Source: Terriglobia bacterium
GTDB lineage: Bacteria; Pseudomonadota; Alphaproteobacteria; Acetobacterales; Acetobacteraceae
Direction: 5' to 3'
DNA: 64,000 nt
Assembly (NCBI GenBank): GCA_023511585.1
Contig: JAIMBF010000007.1
Coordinates: 1 to 64,000 of the forward strand
Below, piece after piece: positions 27,120 through 36,408 of the stretch (within the stretch, counting starts at the first letter, position 1; the number at the start of each line of letters is the position of its first letter). The notes beneath the pieces were generated by a model that saw only the letters and a list, made by a program, of their open reading frames with translations, ran no database searches and was not told the DNA's origin. Made by a program: the position numbers and the translations under genes.

Positions 27120-27812
27120 GTGCGAACGCTTTGCGTGATCCAACATATCGAGGTGGAATTTCTCGGGCTGATGGAAGACCATTTGGAGAGCCGGAACATC
27201 CGCTTTCGCTACGTTCGGCCATTTACGGAAGGCACGAAGATTCCCGCCTCTCCCGAAGACTTCGCAGGGCTCGTTCTGCTGGGTGCGGGGCCTTACGGGG
27301 TGGTGAGCGGGCATATTCTGCCTTCGCTTGGCGCGGAGCTGCGCCTGGCCCGCGCTTTCCTGAACGCCGAGCTGCCGGTGATCGGGGTGGAGCTTGGCGC
27401 CGTCATTTTGGCGGTTGCGGCAGGAGGCGGGGCCGAGGAAGCGCCGCTTCGGCTTTGGGTTGACAGGGCCGCGCGCACGGATGCCGAGGCGCTGGGCGGC
27501 TGGCTTCCGGAGCGGTTTCCGTTTGCCGCTTATCTGCGCGATCGGCCGGTGCCGGGGGCGGGCCTTGCCGTGCTTGCGCGTGACCAGGCCGGAGAGCCGG
27601 TGGTGTTTGCCGCGGGTGAACGCGCCTTCGGCTTTTTGGGCCATCCGGGCATGAAGCGCGGAATGGCCGAGGATGTGGCGATGGCCTTCGAGGAAACCCC
27701 CGAGAACCTGGCCGCGGGGCTGGAGGCGCTCGCGGAGGTGCAAGCGGAGATTGCGCACGTGCTGAGCCCGATGATGGTGGGTCTTATTCAACGCTGCGGG
27801 CTGATGGATTAG
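27120..27812 (+). CDS. Glutamine-amidotransferase-fold protein lacking the catalytic cysteine
   Basis: A 230-residue class I GATase-like protein. The fold is clear: an N-terminal strand, then LLGAGPYGVVSGHILP, the nucleophile elbow PVIGVELGAVILA and GFLGHPGMKRG. The elbow residue that should be Cys is Glu91, and the C-terminal HPE triad element reads His175-Pro176-Gly177. Hydrolysis of glutamine should therefore be impossible. The start is GTG at 27120 with GAGGAGG upstream. It is divergent from the two radical SAM genes. I infer a structural or binding role in that pathway; from memory, amidotransferase-like genes also occur in some bacterial sulfur-oxidation/lipoate clusters. Confidence 0.75.
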   Translation: MRTLCVIQHIEVEFLGLMEDHLESRNIRFRYVRPFTEGTKIPASPEDFAGLVLLGAGPYGVVSGHILPSLGAELRLARAFLNAELPVIGVELGAVILAVAAGGGAEEAPLRLWVDRAARTDAEALGGWLPERFPFAAYLRDRPVPGAGLAVLARDQAGEPVVFAAGERAFGFLGHPGMKRGMAEDVAMAFEETPENLAAGLEALAEVQAEIAHVLSPMMVGLIQRCGLMD

Positions 27813-27948
27813 GGCGCGGGCTTGGTGGAGCCGGGGCGAATGTCGGCCGACGAACCTACGGCTTCGGCTTTTCGCGGGCAGGGGGATGAAAGCGGCCGGC
27901 AGACAATCTTCGCTCTCCGGCTCCGACCCAGGTGCTGTTATTGCCGCA

Positions 27949-28440
27949 TTAGTCGCTGTCTTCGTGATCTTTGCCTTCCGGTTTCTCCGAGAGGATGGCG
28001 CCGGTATGCGCATCGGCATGAAACTTCATGGTTGCACCGTTCTTGACGCCTTTGCCTTCCCATTTACCCTTTTCCGCTTCGATCTCGGCGATACCGGTAT
28101 AGCCGGCATCCTTAAGCTTCTGCATCAGCGCATCGGCGCTGATCCAGTCTTTGCCGGGCATCTTGTCTTGGTCTTCGTGATCCGGTTTCTCGGAGAGGAT
28201 GGCGCCGGTGTGGGCGTCGGCATGGAACTTCATGGTTTCGCCGTTCTTGACGCCTTTGCCCTCCCATTCGCCGTCTTCCGCCTCGAGCTTGGCGATGCCG
28301 GTATAGCCGGCATCCTTTAGCTTCTGCACCAAGGCATCGGCACTGATCCAGTCTTTGCCGGGCATCTCGTCCGCCCGGACAAAGGAAGCCGTGCCGATCA
28401 ACGCGATGGTTGCCGTGAAGGCCATTGCGGACCATTTCAT
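27949..28440 (-). CDS. Exported protein with two tandem PepSY domains
   Basis: A 163-residue protein with a signal peptide (FTATIALIGTASFVRA) and two nearly identical PepSY-type units (residues about 26-85 and 94-153). Each carries KDWISADAL, KLKDAGYTGI, WEGKGVKNG and HADAHTGAIL. GGAAGGGAG lies just upstream of the ATG at 28440. PepSY proteins bind in the periplasm and often act as inhibitors or sensors of proteases or metals. It is convergent with the GATase-like gene and precedes nothing obvious on its strand. Confidence 0.85.
   Translation of the reverse strand: MKWSAMAFTATIALIGTASFVRADEMPGKDWISADALVQKLKDAGYTGIAKLEAEDGEWEGKGVKNGETMKFHADAHTGAILSEKPDHEDQDKMPGKDWISADALMQKLKDAGYTGIAEIEAEKGKWEGKGVKNGATMKFHADAHTGAILSEKPEGKDHEDSD
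27982..28365 (-). repeat. Tandem duplication encoding two PepSY units
   Basis: Two copies of about 180 bases, offset by 204 bases, encode the PepSY units at 28186-28365 and 27982-28161. The encoded units differ at only a few positions (for example LVQKL versus LMQKL, and KLEAEDGEW versus EIEAEKGKW), so the duplication is recent relative to domain divergence. Confidence 0.85.
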
Positions 28441-28503
28441 CTTGGACGCTCCCTTCCTGGTTTCACCTCAAGAACATACTCTGCCGACGCCATCCCCTTG
28501 GCA

Positions 28504-30831
28504 TTACGCGGCGCGTGCGGTTTGCAGGGCTTGCCAGACGCGCTCGGGCGTTGCCGGCATGTCCAGATCCGTCACGCCATCTTCGGCCAAAGCGTCGATA
28601 ATGGCGTTGATCACCGCAGGCGGGCTACCCACGGCGCCTGCTTCGCCCGCGCCTTTCACGCCAAGCGGGTTGCTTTTGCACGGCACTTCGATGAGCTCCA
28701 CTTCGATGTCCGGCACGTCCGCCGCGCGCGGCAGAGCGTAATCCATGAAGCTTCCCGTGATCAGCTGGCCGGAAGCCGGATCGTAAACGGTATGCTCGAA
28801 GACGGCTTGCCCGATTCCCTGTGTCACGCCGCCCTGCACTTGGCCGCGCACAATCAGCGGGTTAATGGCTTTGCCGATGTCGTCGCAAACCGCGTAACGC
28901 ACGATTTCCACCTTGCCGGTTTCGGGATCCACTTCGACTTCGGCCATATGGCAACCGTTCGGAAAGGTATGCTTTTCGATCGGCGCGACCTCGGCGGCAT
29001 CCAAAAGCGTGGCCGATTCTCCGGCAGCGAGGCGTTTGCGCTGCGTCTCGGCAAGCGCAAGAATGTCGATGCCGCGATCGGTGCCGACAATGGAAAATCT
29101 TCCGTTTTCGAAGACGATATCCGCGGGTGAGGCCTCCAGGACTTCCGAGGCCGCCTTTTTGCCTTTCTCGATAACGGTTGCGGCGGTGAGCAGAATGGCC
29201 TGGCCTTCGGAATAAAGGCTGCGCGCCCCGCCGGTGCCGCCGCCTTCGGGGATGGTATCCGTATCCCCTTGCTTGATGCGCACTTTCTCGGCATCGATGC
29301 CGAGTTCATTGCAAATCAGCATGACATAGGCCGTTTCGTGCCCTTGCCCGGTTGATTGCGTGCCGACATAGACATCCACATAACCATCCTCGGCAAAGCG
29401 AATTTCCGCGCGCTCGGAGGGGGCTCCGCCGGTCGCCTCGAGGTAATAGGACATGCCGATGCCGCGCCGCTTTCCGCGCCGCCGCGCTTCCGCTTGCCGG
29501 GCGGGAAATCCGGCGTAATCCATTTTCTTGAGCGCGGCCTCGAAGACGAAGGGGAAATTGCCGCTGTCGTAGACTTGCCCCATGGCGGAAGTCCACGGCA
29601 TCGCGCTTTCCGGCACCATGTTTTTGCGGCGCAATTCGGCGCGATCGATTTTGAGCTCGCGCGCGGCTTGGTCGATCAACCGCTCGACCAAATAATTGCT
29701 TTCCGGCCGCCCGGCTCCGCGATAGGCATCCACCGGAACGGTGTTGGTGAATACGCCGATCACGTTCGCATAGACCGCTTGGAAACGATACACACTGGCA
29801 AGCACTTTGGTGCCGGCAAGGGTCGGAATAAACGGTGCGAAGGTGGAAAGATAGGCGCCCATATCGGCAAAATTGCGCGTGCGCAAAGCGAGGAAGTTGC
29901 CGTCTTTGTCCAGGGCGAGTTCGGCCTCGGTGAGGTTGGCGCGGCCTTGCGTATCGGAGAGAAACGCCTCGCTTCTCTCGGAGCTCCATTTCACCGGGCG
30001 CCCGAGCTTGCGCGCGGCATAACATGTCAACGCATGTTCGGCGTAGAGAAAGATTTTCATGCCGAACCCGCCGCCGACATCGGGCGTAATGATGCGGAAT
30101 TTGTCTTTATCGGTTTTGAAGATCGCTTCCGCCAAAAGATCTTTGAGCAACCATCCGCCTTGGGTGTTGGTGGTGAGCGTCCATCTTCCGTTTGCCGGGT
30201 TGTATTCGGCCAATGCGGCGCGCGGTTCCATGCTGGCCACCACGACGCGGTTGTTGACCACTTTCAAGCGCGTGACATGCGCGGCTTGCGCGAACAGCGC
30301 ATCCACTTTTGCTTTGTCGCCGACTTGCCAATCAAAACAAATATTGCGCGGCGCGTTCGGCCAGACTTGCGGTTGGCCGGGTTCCGTTGCGGTGGCAAGA
30401 TCGGTGACGGCGGGAAGAACCTCGTAGTCCACGACAACGGCTTCCGCGGCATCACGCGCTTTTTGCAGGGTTTCCGCCACCACGAGTGCGACCGGATCGC
30501 CCACATGGCGCACGAAACCATCGGCGAGAACCGGATGCGGCGGCATGACGCTTTTGGAGCCGTCGCGATTTTTCAGCGGCACGGCGCACGGCAGGGTGCC
30601 GATATTGTCCGCCGCCAAATCCGCGTGCGTGTAAACGGCCGCCACCCCCGGCATCGCTTTTGCGGCAGCGGTATCGATGCTGCGGATTCGCGCAGCGGCA
30701 TGGGGGCTGCGCAAAATGAACGCCCTCAGCATGCCGGGCGGGGCATAGTCGTCGGTGTAGCGGCCGTTGCCTTTCAAGAGCCGCGGATCTTCCACGCGCG
30801 GTACCGGCTGAGCAAGACCGAATTTCGTCAT
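28504..30831 (-). CDS. Molybdenum hydroxylase large subunit, CoxL form II-like
   Basis: A 775-residue xanthine-oxidase-family molybdopterin subunit. Landmarks are QPVPRVEDPRLLKGNGRYTDD, HAAARIRSID, GGFGMKIFLYAEH and, at about residue 368, AYRGAGRPESNYLVERLID. The AYRGAGR loop is the form II pattern; true aerobic CO dehydrogenases carry a Cys there. The start at 30831 follows GGAGAG; the frame remains open upstream through the RND gene, which is not part of it. The medium (FAD) and small (2Fe-2S) subunits that normally accompany it are missing. The substrate is therefore unknown, perhaps an aldehyde or N-heterocycle. Confidence 0.9.
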   Translation of the reverse strand: MTKFGLAQPVPRVEDPRLLKGNGRYTDDYAPPGMLRAFILRSPHAAARIRSIDTAAAKAMPGVAAVYTHADLAADNIGTLPCAVPLKNRDGSKSVMPPHPVLADGFVRHVGDPVALVVAETLQKARDAAEAVVVDYEVLPAVTDLATATEPGQPQVWPNAPRNICFDWQVGDKAKVDALFAQAAHVTRLKVVNNRVVVASMEPRAALAEYNPANGRWTLTTNTQGGWLLKDLLAEAIFKTDKDKFRIITPDVGGGFGMKIFLYAEHALTCYAARKLGRPVKWSSERSEAFLSDTQGRANLTEAELALDKDGNFLALRTRNFADMGAYLSTFAPFIPTLAGTKVLASVYRFQAVYANVIGVFTNTVPVDAYRGAGRPESNYLVERLIDQAARELKIDRAELRRKNMVPESAMPWTSAMGQVYDSGNFPFVFEAALKKMDYAGFPARQAEARRRGKRRGIGMSYYLEATGGAPSERAEIRFAEDGYVDVYVGTQSTGQGHETAYVMLICNELGIDAEKVRIKQGDTDTIPEGGGTGGARSLYSEGQAILLTAATVIEKGKKAASEVLEASPADIVFENGRFSIVGTDRGIDILALAETQRKRLAAGESATLLDAAEVAPIEKHTFPNGCHMAEVEVDPETGKVEIVRYAVCDDIGKAINPLIVRGQVQGGVTQGIGQAVFEHTVYDPASGQLITGSFMDYALPRAADVPDIEVELIEVPCKSNPLGVKGAGEAGAVGSPPAVINAIIDALAEDGVTDLDMPATPERVWQALQTARAA

Positions 30832-30887
30832 GAAGACACTCTCCCGTTCGTCCCAAACGATCTCTGTAATGGTCCGTTTCTGGTCAC

Positions 30888-33800
30888 TTAGTCCCCGAGT
30901 GTGTGGACATCCTCCCGCACCCGCTCGTGCTTGCGCGCGCGCCGGCTTACGCGCTCGCGCAGCGATTGGAATGTGGCATAAAGCATGGGAATAAGAAAGA
31001 TGCCGATGGCGCTTGCCGCAATCATGCCGCCGAAAACGGCCGTGCCGACACCGCGGCGGCTGAGCATGGCGGCGCCGTGGGCGAAGACGAGCGGCACCAG
31101 ACCGAAGATAAAAGCAATCGAGGTCATCATCACCGCCCGAAAGCGCATCTCCGCGCCGAGCGCCGCGGCTTCGCGAATCGGCAGCCCTGCTTCGCGTTGT
31201 TCCTTGGCGAATTCGACAATGAGAATCCCGTTTTTGGCGGCCAGCGCGATCAAGACAACCATGCCGATTTCGCCGTAAAGATCCAGCGAAAGGCCGGAAA
31301 TCAGCACCGCCACATACGAGCCGCAAATGCCGACGGTGACCGAAAGCAGCACGGGGATCGGAATGATCCAGCTTTCATAAAGCGCGACCAGAAAAAGATA
31401 AGCGAACAGAACCGCAAGGCTGAGGATGCCGAGCGTTTGCCCCGCCGCCAGTTCCTCCTGATAGGCGGTGCCCGTCCATTCATAGCCGTAGCCCTGCGGC
31501 AGGGTTTTTGCGGAGATTTCCTCCATTGCGGCAAGCGCGGTGCCCGAGGAGACGCCCGGGGCCGGGCTGCCTTGAATGGCGATCGCACGATAGTTGTTAT
31601 AACGCACGATCACCTGCGGCCCCTGGACGATGCGCATGCTGGCAATGGAGCGCATCGGCACCATTTGGCCATCTTTATTGCGGACATAGATCTGCCAAAT
31701 ATTCTCGATGTCGGAACGGTCTTTCGCCTCTCCTTCGAGATTGACCTGCCAGACGCGGCCGAGCATATTGAAGTCGTTGACATAAATGCCGCCGAGCGTT
31801 GCTTGCAAGGCAACGAAGACATCGGCCATATTCAGGCCGAGCGCCTGCGCCTTTTCCCGATCGATATCGAGATAGATGGAGGGGGTGGACGCGGTAAAGG
31901 TGGAAAAGACGCGCGCGAGCCTGGGGTCTTGGTTGGCGTTGGCAATCAACCCTCGCATGACTGCCCCGATATCGGCGGGATCTTGGCCTTCGAGGCCTTC
32001 CAATTCGTATTCGAACCCCCCAGAGGTCGAAAGCCCGATAATGGGCGGAAGGTTGAACGGAAACACCACGGCAGAGCGGATCTGCTGCGCCATTCCGAAG
32101 GCTTTGTGAATCAAGGCCTGTGCCATGTCTTCCATCTTCGGGCGTTCGGCAAAGGGTTTCAGGCGCAAGACCAGAAAGGCCGCGTTCGGTTCATAGGCTT
32201 GATCGAGCAGAGAGAAGCCCAGAATGGAAAGCACGTCGGAAATTTGCGGCATTTTCCGAAACATCGCTTCCACCTGCTTCACCGCGGCAGCCGTGCGCGG
32301 CAGCGAGGCGCCGTCGGGAAGCTGCACCAGCGCAAAGAATGCGCCTTGGTCTTCTTCCGGCAAAAAGCCGGTGGGCGTACGATACGCAAGCCCGACAAGG
32401 CCGACGCCGAAGGCAAGCACCAGAACCACCGCAACCGCGGCCACGCGCAGCAACCGCTGCACCGCCCTCGCATAGCCGCTGCGCACGCTATCGATGCCGC
32501 GCAGCACATAGGCCATAAGGCCACGCCGCACGCCGGTATGGCGCAAAAAGACCGCGCAGAGCGCCGGCGAAAGCGTGAGCGCGTTGATCGCCGAAATGAC
32601 CATGGCGGCGCTGATGGTTACCGCGAATTGGCGGAACAGCGTTCCGGAAAGGCCCGGAAGAAAAGCAATCGGTACGAAGACGGACAGCAAAACCAGCGAA
32701 ATCGCAATGATCGGACCGGTGATCTGGCGCATGGCAAGCTTCGTGGCTTCCGCGGGTGAAAGCTCGGGATGTTCGCTCATGACGCGCTCGACATTTTCCA
32801 CCACCACGATCGCGTCGTCGACGACGATGCCGATGGCCACCACCATGGCCAGCAAAGAGACCGTGTTGGCGCTGTAACCCACACTGAGCAGCACGGCAAA
32901 CGTGCCGACCAAGCTGACCGGCACGGCAACCGCCGGAATGATGGTGGCGCGCACGCTTCCCAGAAACAGAAAGACGACCAACACCACCAAAGCAAACGCT
33001 TCCGCCAAGGTGCGTATGACTTCGTGGATTGTATCGTTGATGAAGGTGGTGCTGTCATACATCACCTTCGCGGTAAGGCCCGGCGGAAAGCGCTTCTCCA
33101 AGCGTGCCAAAGTTTCCCGCAATGCTTTCGCCGTCTGCACGGCATTCGCCCCGGGCGCGAGATAGGTGCCGATCGGCACTGCAGGTTGGCCGTTGAGGCG
33201 GCTTTCGCTATCCTCGCTTTTCGCGCCGAGCTCCACGCGGGCAACCTCGCGCAAGCGCAGCAAAGACCCATCCGGGTTTGCCCGCAGCACGATGTTGCCG
33301 AACTCTTCGGGCGTTTGCAGTCTGCCTTTGGTTTGCAGGTTGAGTTGGAATTGCTGTTCGGGGCTGATCGGCCGCGCCCCGATGCGCCCGACCGGAGCCT
33401 CGACGTTTTGCGCTTGGATTGCGGCGATGACGTCGGACGGAGAGAGATTAAGGCTTACCAGCCGCTGAATATCGAACCATATGCGCATCGAATAATTCAT
33501 CTGCGCAAATAATCTCGCTTGGCCGATGCCGGGAACGCGCGCGATGGCATCGAGCACGTGCACGATGACGTAGTTCGTTATGTAAAGCGGATCTTGTTTT
33601 CCGTTCGTCGAATAGAATGCGATGAATTGCAGCACGGAGACCGAACGTTTTTGCACCGTGATGCCTTCTTGCTGGACTTCCGGCGGCAGTTCCGCAAGTG
33701 TTGTTTGCACGCGGTTGTTGACATTAACGGTATCGATATTGGGATCCGTCCCGAGCGCGAAGGTGACGGAAAGATTGTAGCTTCCATCGTTGCCGCTCGT

Positions 33801-34043
33801 TGACTTCATATAAAGCATGTTATCGACGCCGTTGATGTTGGCTTCCAACGGCTGGGCCACGGTGCTTTCCACCACCGAGGCGGAAGCGCCGGGATACGTG
33901 GCGTAAACGAGCACTTGCGGCGGCACGATATCGGGAAACTGCGCTACCGGAATTTGCAGCATCGCCAAGACGCCGGCGATGGTGGTAACCAAAGCGATCA
34001 CCACGGCAAGCCGCGGACGGTCGATAAAAATGGAAGAAATCAT
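30888..34043 (-). CDS. RND multidrug efflux permease (HAE1 family)
   Basis: A 1051-residue RND pump, the family's usual length. The N-terminus [18 protein letters not shown] and the TM4 proton-relay aspartates in [16 protein letters not shown] are present, as are the porter-domain phrases [17 protein letters not shown] and [11 protein letters not shown]-like regions. The C-terminal half has [25 protein letters not shown]. It begins 5 bases after the adaptor gene ends. Substrates cannot be deduced. No outer-membrane factor is encoded in the window. Confidence 0.95.
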   Translation of the reverse strand: MISSIFIDRPRLAVVIALVTTIAGVLAMLQIPVAQFPDIVPPQVLVYATYPGASASVVESTVAQPLEANINGVDNMLYMKSTSGNDGSYNLSVTFALGTDPNIDTVNVNNRVQTTLAELPPEVQQEGITVQKRSVSVLQFIAFYSTNGKQDPLYITNYVIVHVLDAIARVPGIGQARLFAQMNYSMRIWFDIQRLVSLNLSPSDVIAAIQAQNVEAPVGRIGARPISPEQQFQLNLQTKGRLQTPEEFGNIVLRANPDGSLLRLREVARVELGAKSEDSESRLNGQPAVPIGTYLAPGANAVQTAKALRETLARLEKRFPPGLTAKVMYDSTTFINDTIHEVIRTLAEAFALVVLVVFLFLGSVRATIIPAVAVPVSLVGTFAVLLSVGYSANTVSLLAMVVAIGIVVDDAIVVVENVERVMSEHPELSPAEATKLAMRQITGPIIAISLVLLSVFVPIAFLPGLSGTLFRQFAVTISAAMVISAINALTLSPALCAVFLRHTGVRRGLMAYVLRGIDSVRSGYARAVQRLLRVAAVAVVLVLAFGVGLVGLAYRTPTGFLPEEDQGAFFALVQLPDGASLPRTAAAVKQVEAMFRKMPQISDVLSILGFSLLDQAYEPNAAFLVLRLKPFAERPKMEDMAQALIHKAFGMAQQIRSAVVFPFNLPPIIGLSTSGGFEYELEGLEGQDPADIGAVMRGLIANANQDPRLARVFSTFTASTPSIYLDIDREKAQALGLNMADVFVALQATLGGIYVNDFNMLGRVWQVNLEGEAKDRSDIENIWQIYVRNKDGQMVPMRSIASMRIVQGPQVIVRYNNYRAIAIQGSPAPGVSSGTALAAMEEISAKTLPQGYGYEWTGTAYQEELAAGQTLGILSLAVLFAYLFLVALYESWIIPIPVLLSVTVGICGSYVAVLISGLSLDLYGEIGMVVLIALAAKNGILIVEFAKEQREAGLPIREAAALGAEMRFRAVMMTSIAFIFGLVPLVFAHGAAMLSRRGVGTAVFGGMIAASAIGIFLIPMLYATFQSLRERVSRRARKHERVREDVHTLGD

Positions 34044-34048
34044 ACGTT

Positions 34049-35200
34049 TTAACCCCGCGCCGCTTGCGGTTGCGGCGTTGCCGGGGCAGGCAAGACCGGC
34101 TGGCCCGGACGAACGCGTTGCAGACCTTCCACGATCACGAGCTCGCCTTCTTTCAGCCCGGTCATCACCACCGCCGTGCTCGGCGTCGATTGGCCAAGCG
34201 TAATGCGCCGCTGCTCGGCTTTATTGTCGCGATCGACCACGAAGACGTAATCACCGCCGGCATCCGCCAATACCGCCGCGCGCGGAATGGTGAGCGCCTG
34301 CACCGGCGCAACGCCCTCTAACAACACGGTGACGAATTCTCCATCGATCAATTCCCTTGCGGCGACATTCTGATTCGCGGCAAGAGCAATCCGCGGGTTG
34401 GCAATGACTCCGCGCAGCGTAATGGTGTCGGTGCTTTGCGCAACGGTGTTGTCGATGAAATCGACTTTGCCGATCTGATCATAAATGCGGCCGTCGGGAA
34501 GCCGGAGCCGGATTTGCATGGCCGCCAGCCCGCCTTTCTTGGCGTAGCGCTGTTGCAGATCCAAGGCGGCCCGTACCGAGACCGGAAAGACGACATACAT
34601 GGGATCTTGGCTGACGATCGTGGCAAGCGTTCCCGAGTTCGGACCGACGACGTTGCCGACCGTTACGGAAGTGCGCCCGATTTTGCCGGAAATCGGCGCG
34701 CGGATTTCGGTATAGGCCAAATTGATCTGGGAAATGCGCAGATTGGCCTGCGCTTGCATCAACTGCGCTTTGTCGGAAAGCCAGGTTGCCCGCGCCGAAT
34801 CCACCGCCGCTTGCTGCCCGGCGGGGGTGTGCAGCAGCGCTTCCGCGCGCCTTAGGGTGATATCCGCGTTGTCGTATTGTGCCTGCGCCTGCGCTACCAA
34901 CGCCGCTTTGGCTTGCACATCGGCAACGAATGGCGGCTGCTCCAAGACATAGAGCAATTCGTCTTTTTTAACTTCGGCCCCTTCGGTAAACAGCATGCGA
35001 TCGATATAAGCGGTGACGCGGGCCACCAAATTGACCCGATCCGTTGCCTGGATGCGGCCGACGAATTCGTTGGTTTCGGTAACGGGCATGCGTACTACGC
35101 GAGTAACGCCGACGGCAGGCGCAAGAGGCGGCTTAGGTTGCGCCTCGGCCGTTAAGGGAACAAGCAAGCCGGCAACAAGCAGAAGCAAGATTCGCAGCAT
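34049..35200 (-). CDS. RND efflux periplasmic adaptor (MFP)
   Basis: A 383-residue membrane-fusion protein. A signal peptide ([17 protein letters not shown]) precedes the barrel-sandwich half-domains ([20 protein letters not shown] and [20 protein letters not shown]) that flank a helical hairpin. The adaptor is the first gene of the pump pair, downstream of a strong palindrome at 35355-35375, which is the likely repressor site. Confidence 0.93.
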   Translation of the reverse strand: MLRILLLLVAGLLVPLTAEAQPKPPLAPAVGVTRVVRMPVTETNEFVGRIQATDRVNLVARVTAYIDRMLFTEGAEVKKDELLYVLEQPPFVADVQAKAALVAQAQAQYDNADITLRRAEALLHTPAGQQAAVDSARATWLSDKAQLMQAQANLRISQINLAYTEIRAPISGKIGRTSVTVGNVVGPNSGTLATIVSQDPMYVVFPVSVRAALDLQQRYAKKGGLAAMQIRLRLPDGRIYDQIGKVDFIDNTVAQSTDTITLRGVIANPRIALAANQNVAARELIDGEFVTVLLEGVAPVQALTIPRAAVLADAGGDYVFVVDRDNKAEQRRITLGQSTPSTAVVMTGLKEGELVIVEGLQRVRPGQPVLPAPATPQPQAARG

Positions 35201-35354
35201 CGGAAGGTTCCTAATTGTCTTGTCGGATTTTTGCGGGCGATCAAAAGATGACGGCTACAACCCCTCGCCTGAGACATGCAGGGACAAATGGAGCCCCTCC
35301 GTTTGCTCTGTGAAGCCTGCGAAGGCGTGCTTACCGATGGCTTCGGGTGTTTAT

Positions 35355-35375
35355 ACGACCGAACCGTTCGGTCGT
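35355..35375. promoter_or_regulatory. 21-base perfect palindrome, TetR-type operator candidate
   Basis: The core GACCGAACCGTTCGGTC (35357-35373) extends one A/T and one C/G pair on each side, making 10-base arms around a single central base. It lies in the divergent region between the RND adaptor gene (35200) and the lyase gene (35458). A minus-strand TATAAA-like element overlaps its left edge. The ACCGNNCGGT pattern is common for TetR-family repressors that control efflux pumps. No TetR gene is in the window. Confidence 0.7.
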
Positions 35376-35457
35376 CAAGCGCGGCTTGGAAGCCTCCAAA
35401 GCCCTTGCCTTTCTTGGGCATCCGTTGCAGCCTGCGCGGATCGACGGAGGCAGAAGC

Positions 35458-36378
35458 ATGGCAGAACGCGTCAGTGTTTGTGAGGTCGGGCCGCGGGATG
35501 GCCTGCAAATCGCCAAGGGCCAGATGCCGACGGGGATCAAGGTGCGCTGGATCGAGGCGTTGGCAGCGGCCGGGGTGCCCGAGATTGAAGTGGGCAGTTT
35601 CGTGCCTGCGCGGCTTATTCCGCAAATGGCCGACACTGGGGAAATTGTCCGCGCGGCAATACGGATTCCCAATCTGACTGTTATTGCTCTGGTGCCGAAT
35701 TTGCGCGGTGCGCAAACGGCTTACGAGGCAGGGGCGCACGCCATCAGCGTGCCGGTTTCGGTGAGCGAGGGGCACAGCCGCGCCAATCTCAATCGCACAC
35801 CAAACGAACAAATCGCCGAAGTGGCACGCATCGTGGGCTGGGTACGCGAGCAGCCGCGCCGCATGAAGGTTTTGGCCGGCTGTTCCACCGCTTTCGGCTG
35901 TTCCATCGACGGGGTCGTGCCCATGGCAAAGACCGTGCATGTGGCCGCCGCATTGGCAGAGGCAGGAGCGGATGAAGTGATTCTGGCCGATACCGTGGGC
36001 TATGCCCATCCTGCGCAAATCAAGGCCACGGTGCGCGCGGTGCGCGCCGCCATCGGCAGCAAACTGACCGGCTTGCATTTGCACGACACATTCGGATTGG
36101 GCTTGGCCAATGCTTACGCGGGGCTTGAGGAAGGCATTCGCAAATTTGATGCCGCCTTGGCCGGGCTCGGCGGCTGCCCGTATGCGCCGGGCGCTTCCGG
36201 CAATATTGTAACGGAAGATCTTGTTTACATGCTGGAAAACATGGGTTTTGAAACCGGCATTGATCTTGCGCGCTTGCTTGCGGCGCGTGCGGTTTTGCAC
36301 GAGGGTTTGCCGGACGAGCCGCTTTACGGCCAGGTGGCCCGCGCCGGCATTCCGCGCACCTATCGCGCCGCAGCCTAA
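35458..36378 (+). CDS. Hydroxymethylglutaryl-CoA lyase-like protein
   Basis: A 306-residue HMG-CoA lyase/pyruvate-carboxyltransferase-domain enzyme. Landmarks are VGPRDGLQIAKG near residue 10, EVGSFVPARLIPQMAD, LHLHDTFGLGLANAYAG with metal-binding histidines, and GLGGCPYAPGASGN, the active-site cysteine loop of HMG-CoA lyases. GGAGG lies seven bases before the ATG at 35458. It would cleave HMG-CoA (or a related acyl-CoA) to acetoacetate and acetyl-CoA in leucine breakdown. No leucine-pathway partners are adjacent. Confidence 0.9.
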   Translation: MAERVSVCEVGPRDGLQIAKGQMPTGIKVRWIEALAAAGVPEIEVGSFVPARLIPQMADTGEIVRAAIRIPNLTVIALVPNLRGAQTAYEAGAHAISVPVSVSEGHSRANLNRTPNEQIAEVARIVGWVREQPRRMKVLAGCSTAFGCSIDGVVPMAKTVHVAAALAEAGADEVILADTVGYAHPAQIKATVRAVRAAIGSKLTGLHLHDTFGLGLANAYAGLEEGIRKFDAALAGLGGCPYAPGASGNIVTEDLVYMLENMGFETGIDLARLLAARAVLHEGLPDEPLYGQVARAGIPRTYRAAA

Positions 36379-36408
36379 GCAAGCTTTGCGCACAGCCCGA
36401 TCGCGCTT

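Noticed and set aside
30903-32759. 618-codon open frame on the plus strand
   Set aside because: Antisense to the RND permease, which is clearly real; the frame has no domain and the His/Arg/Asp bias of a shadow.
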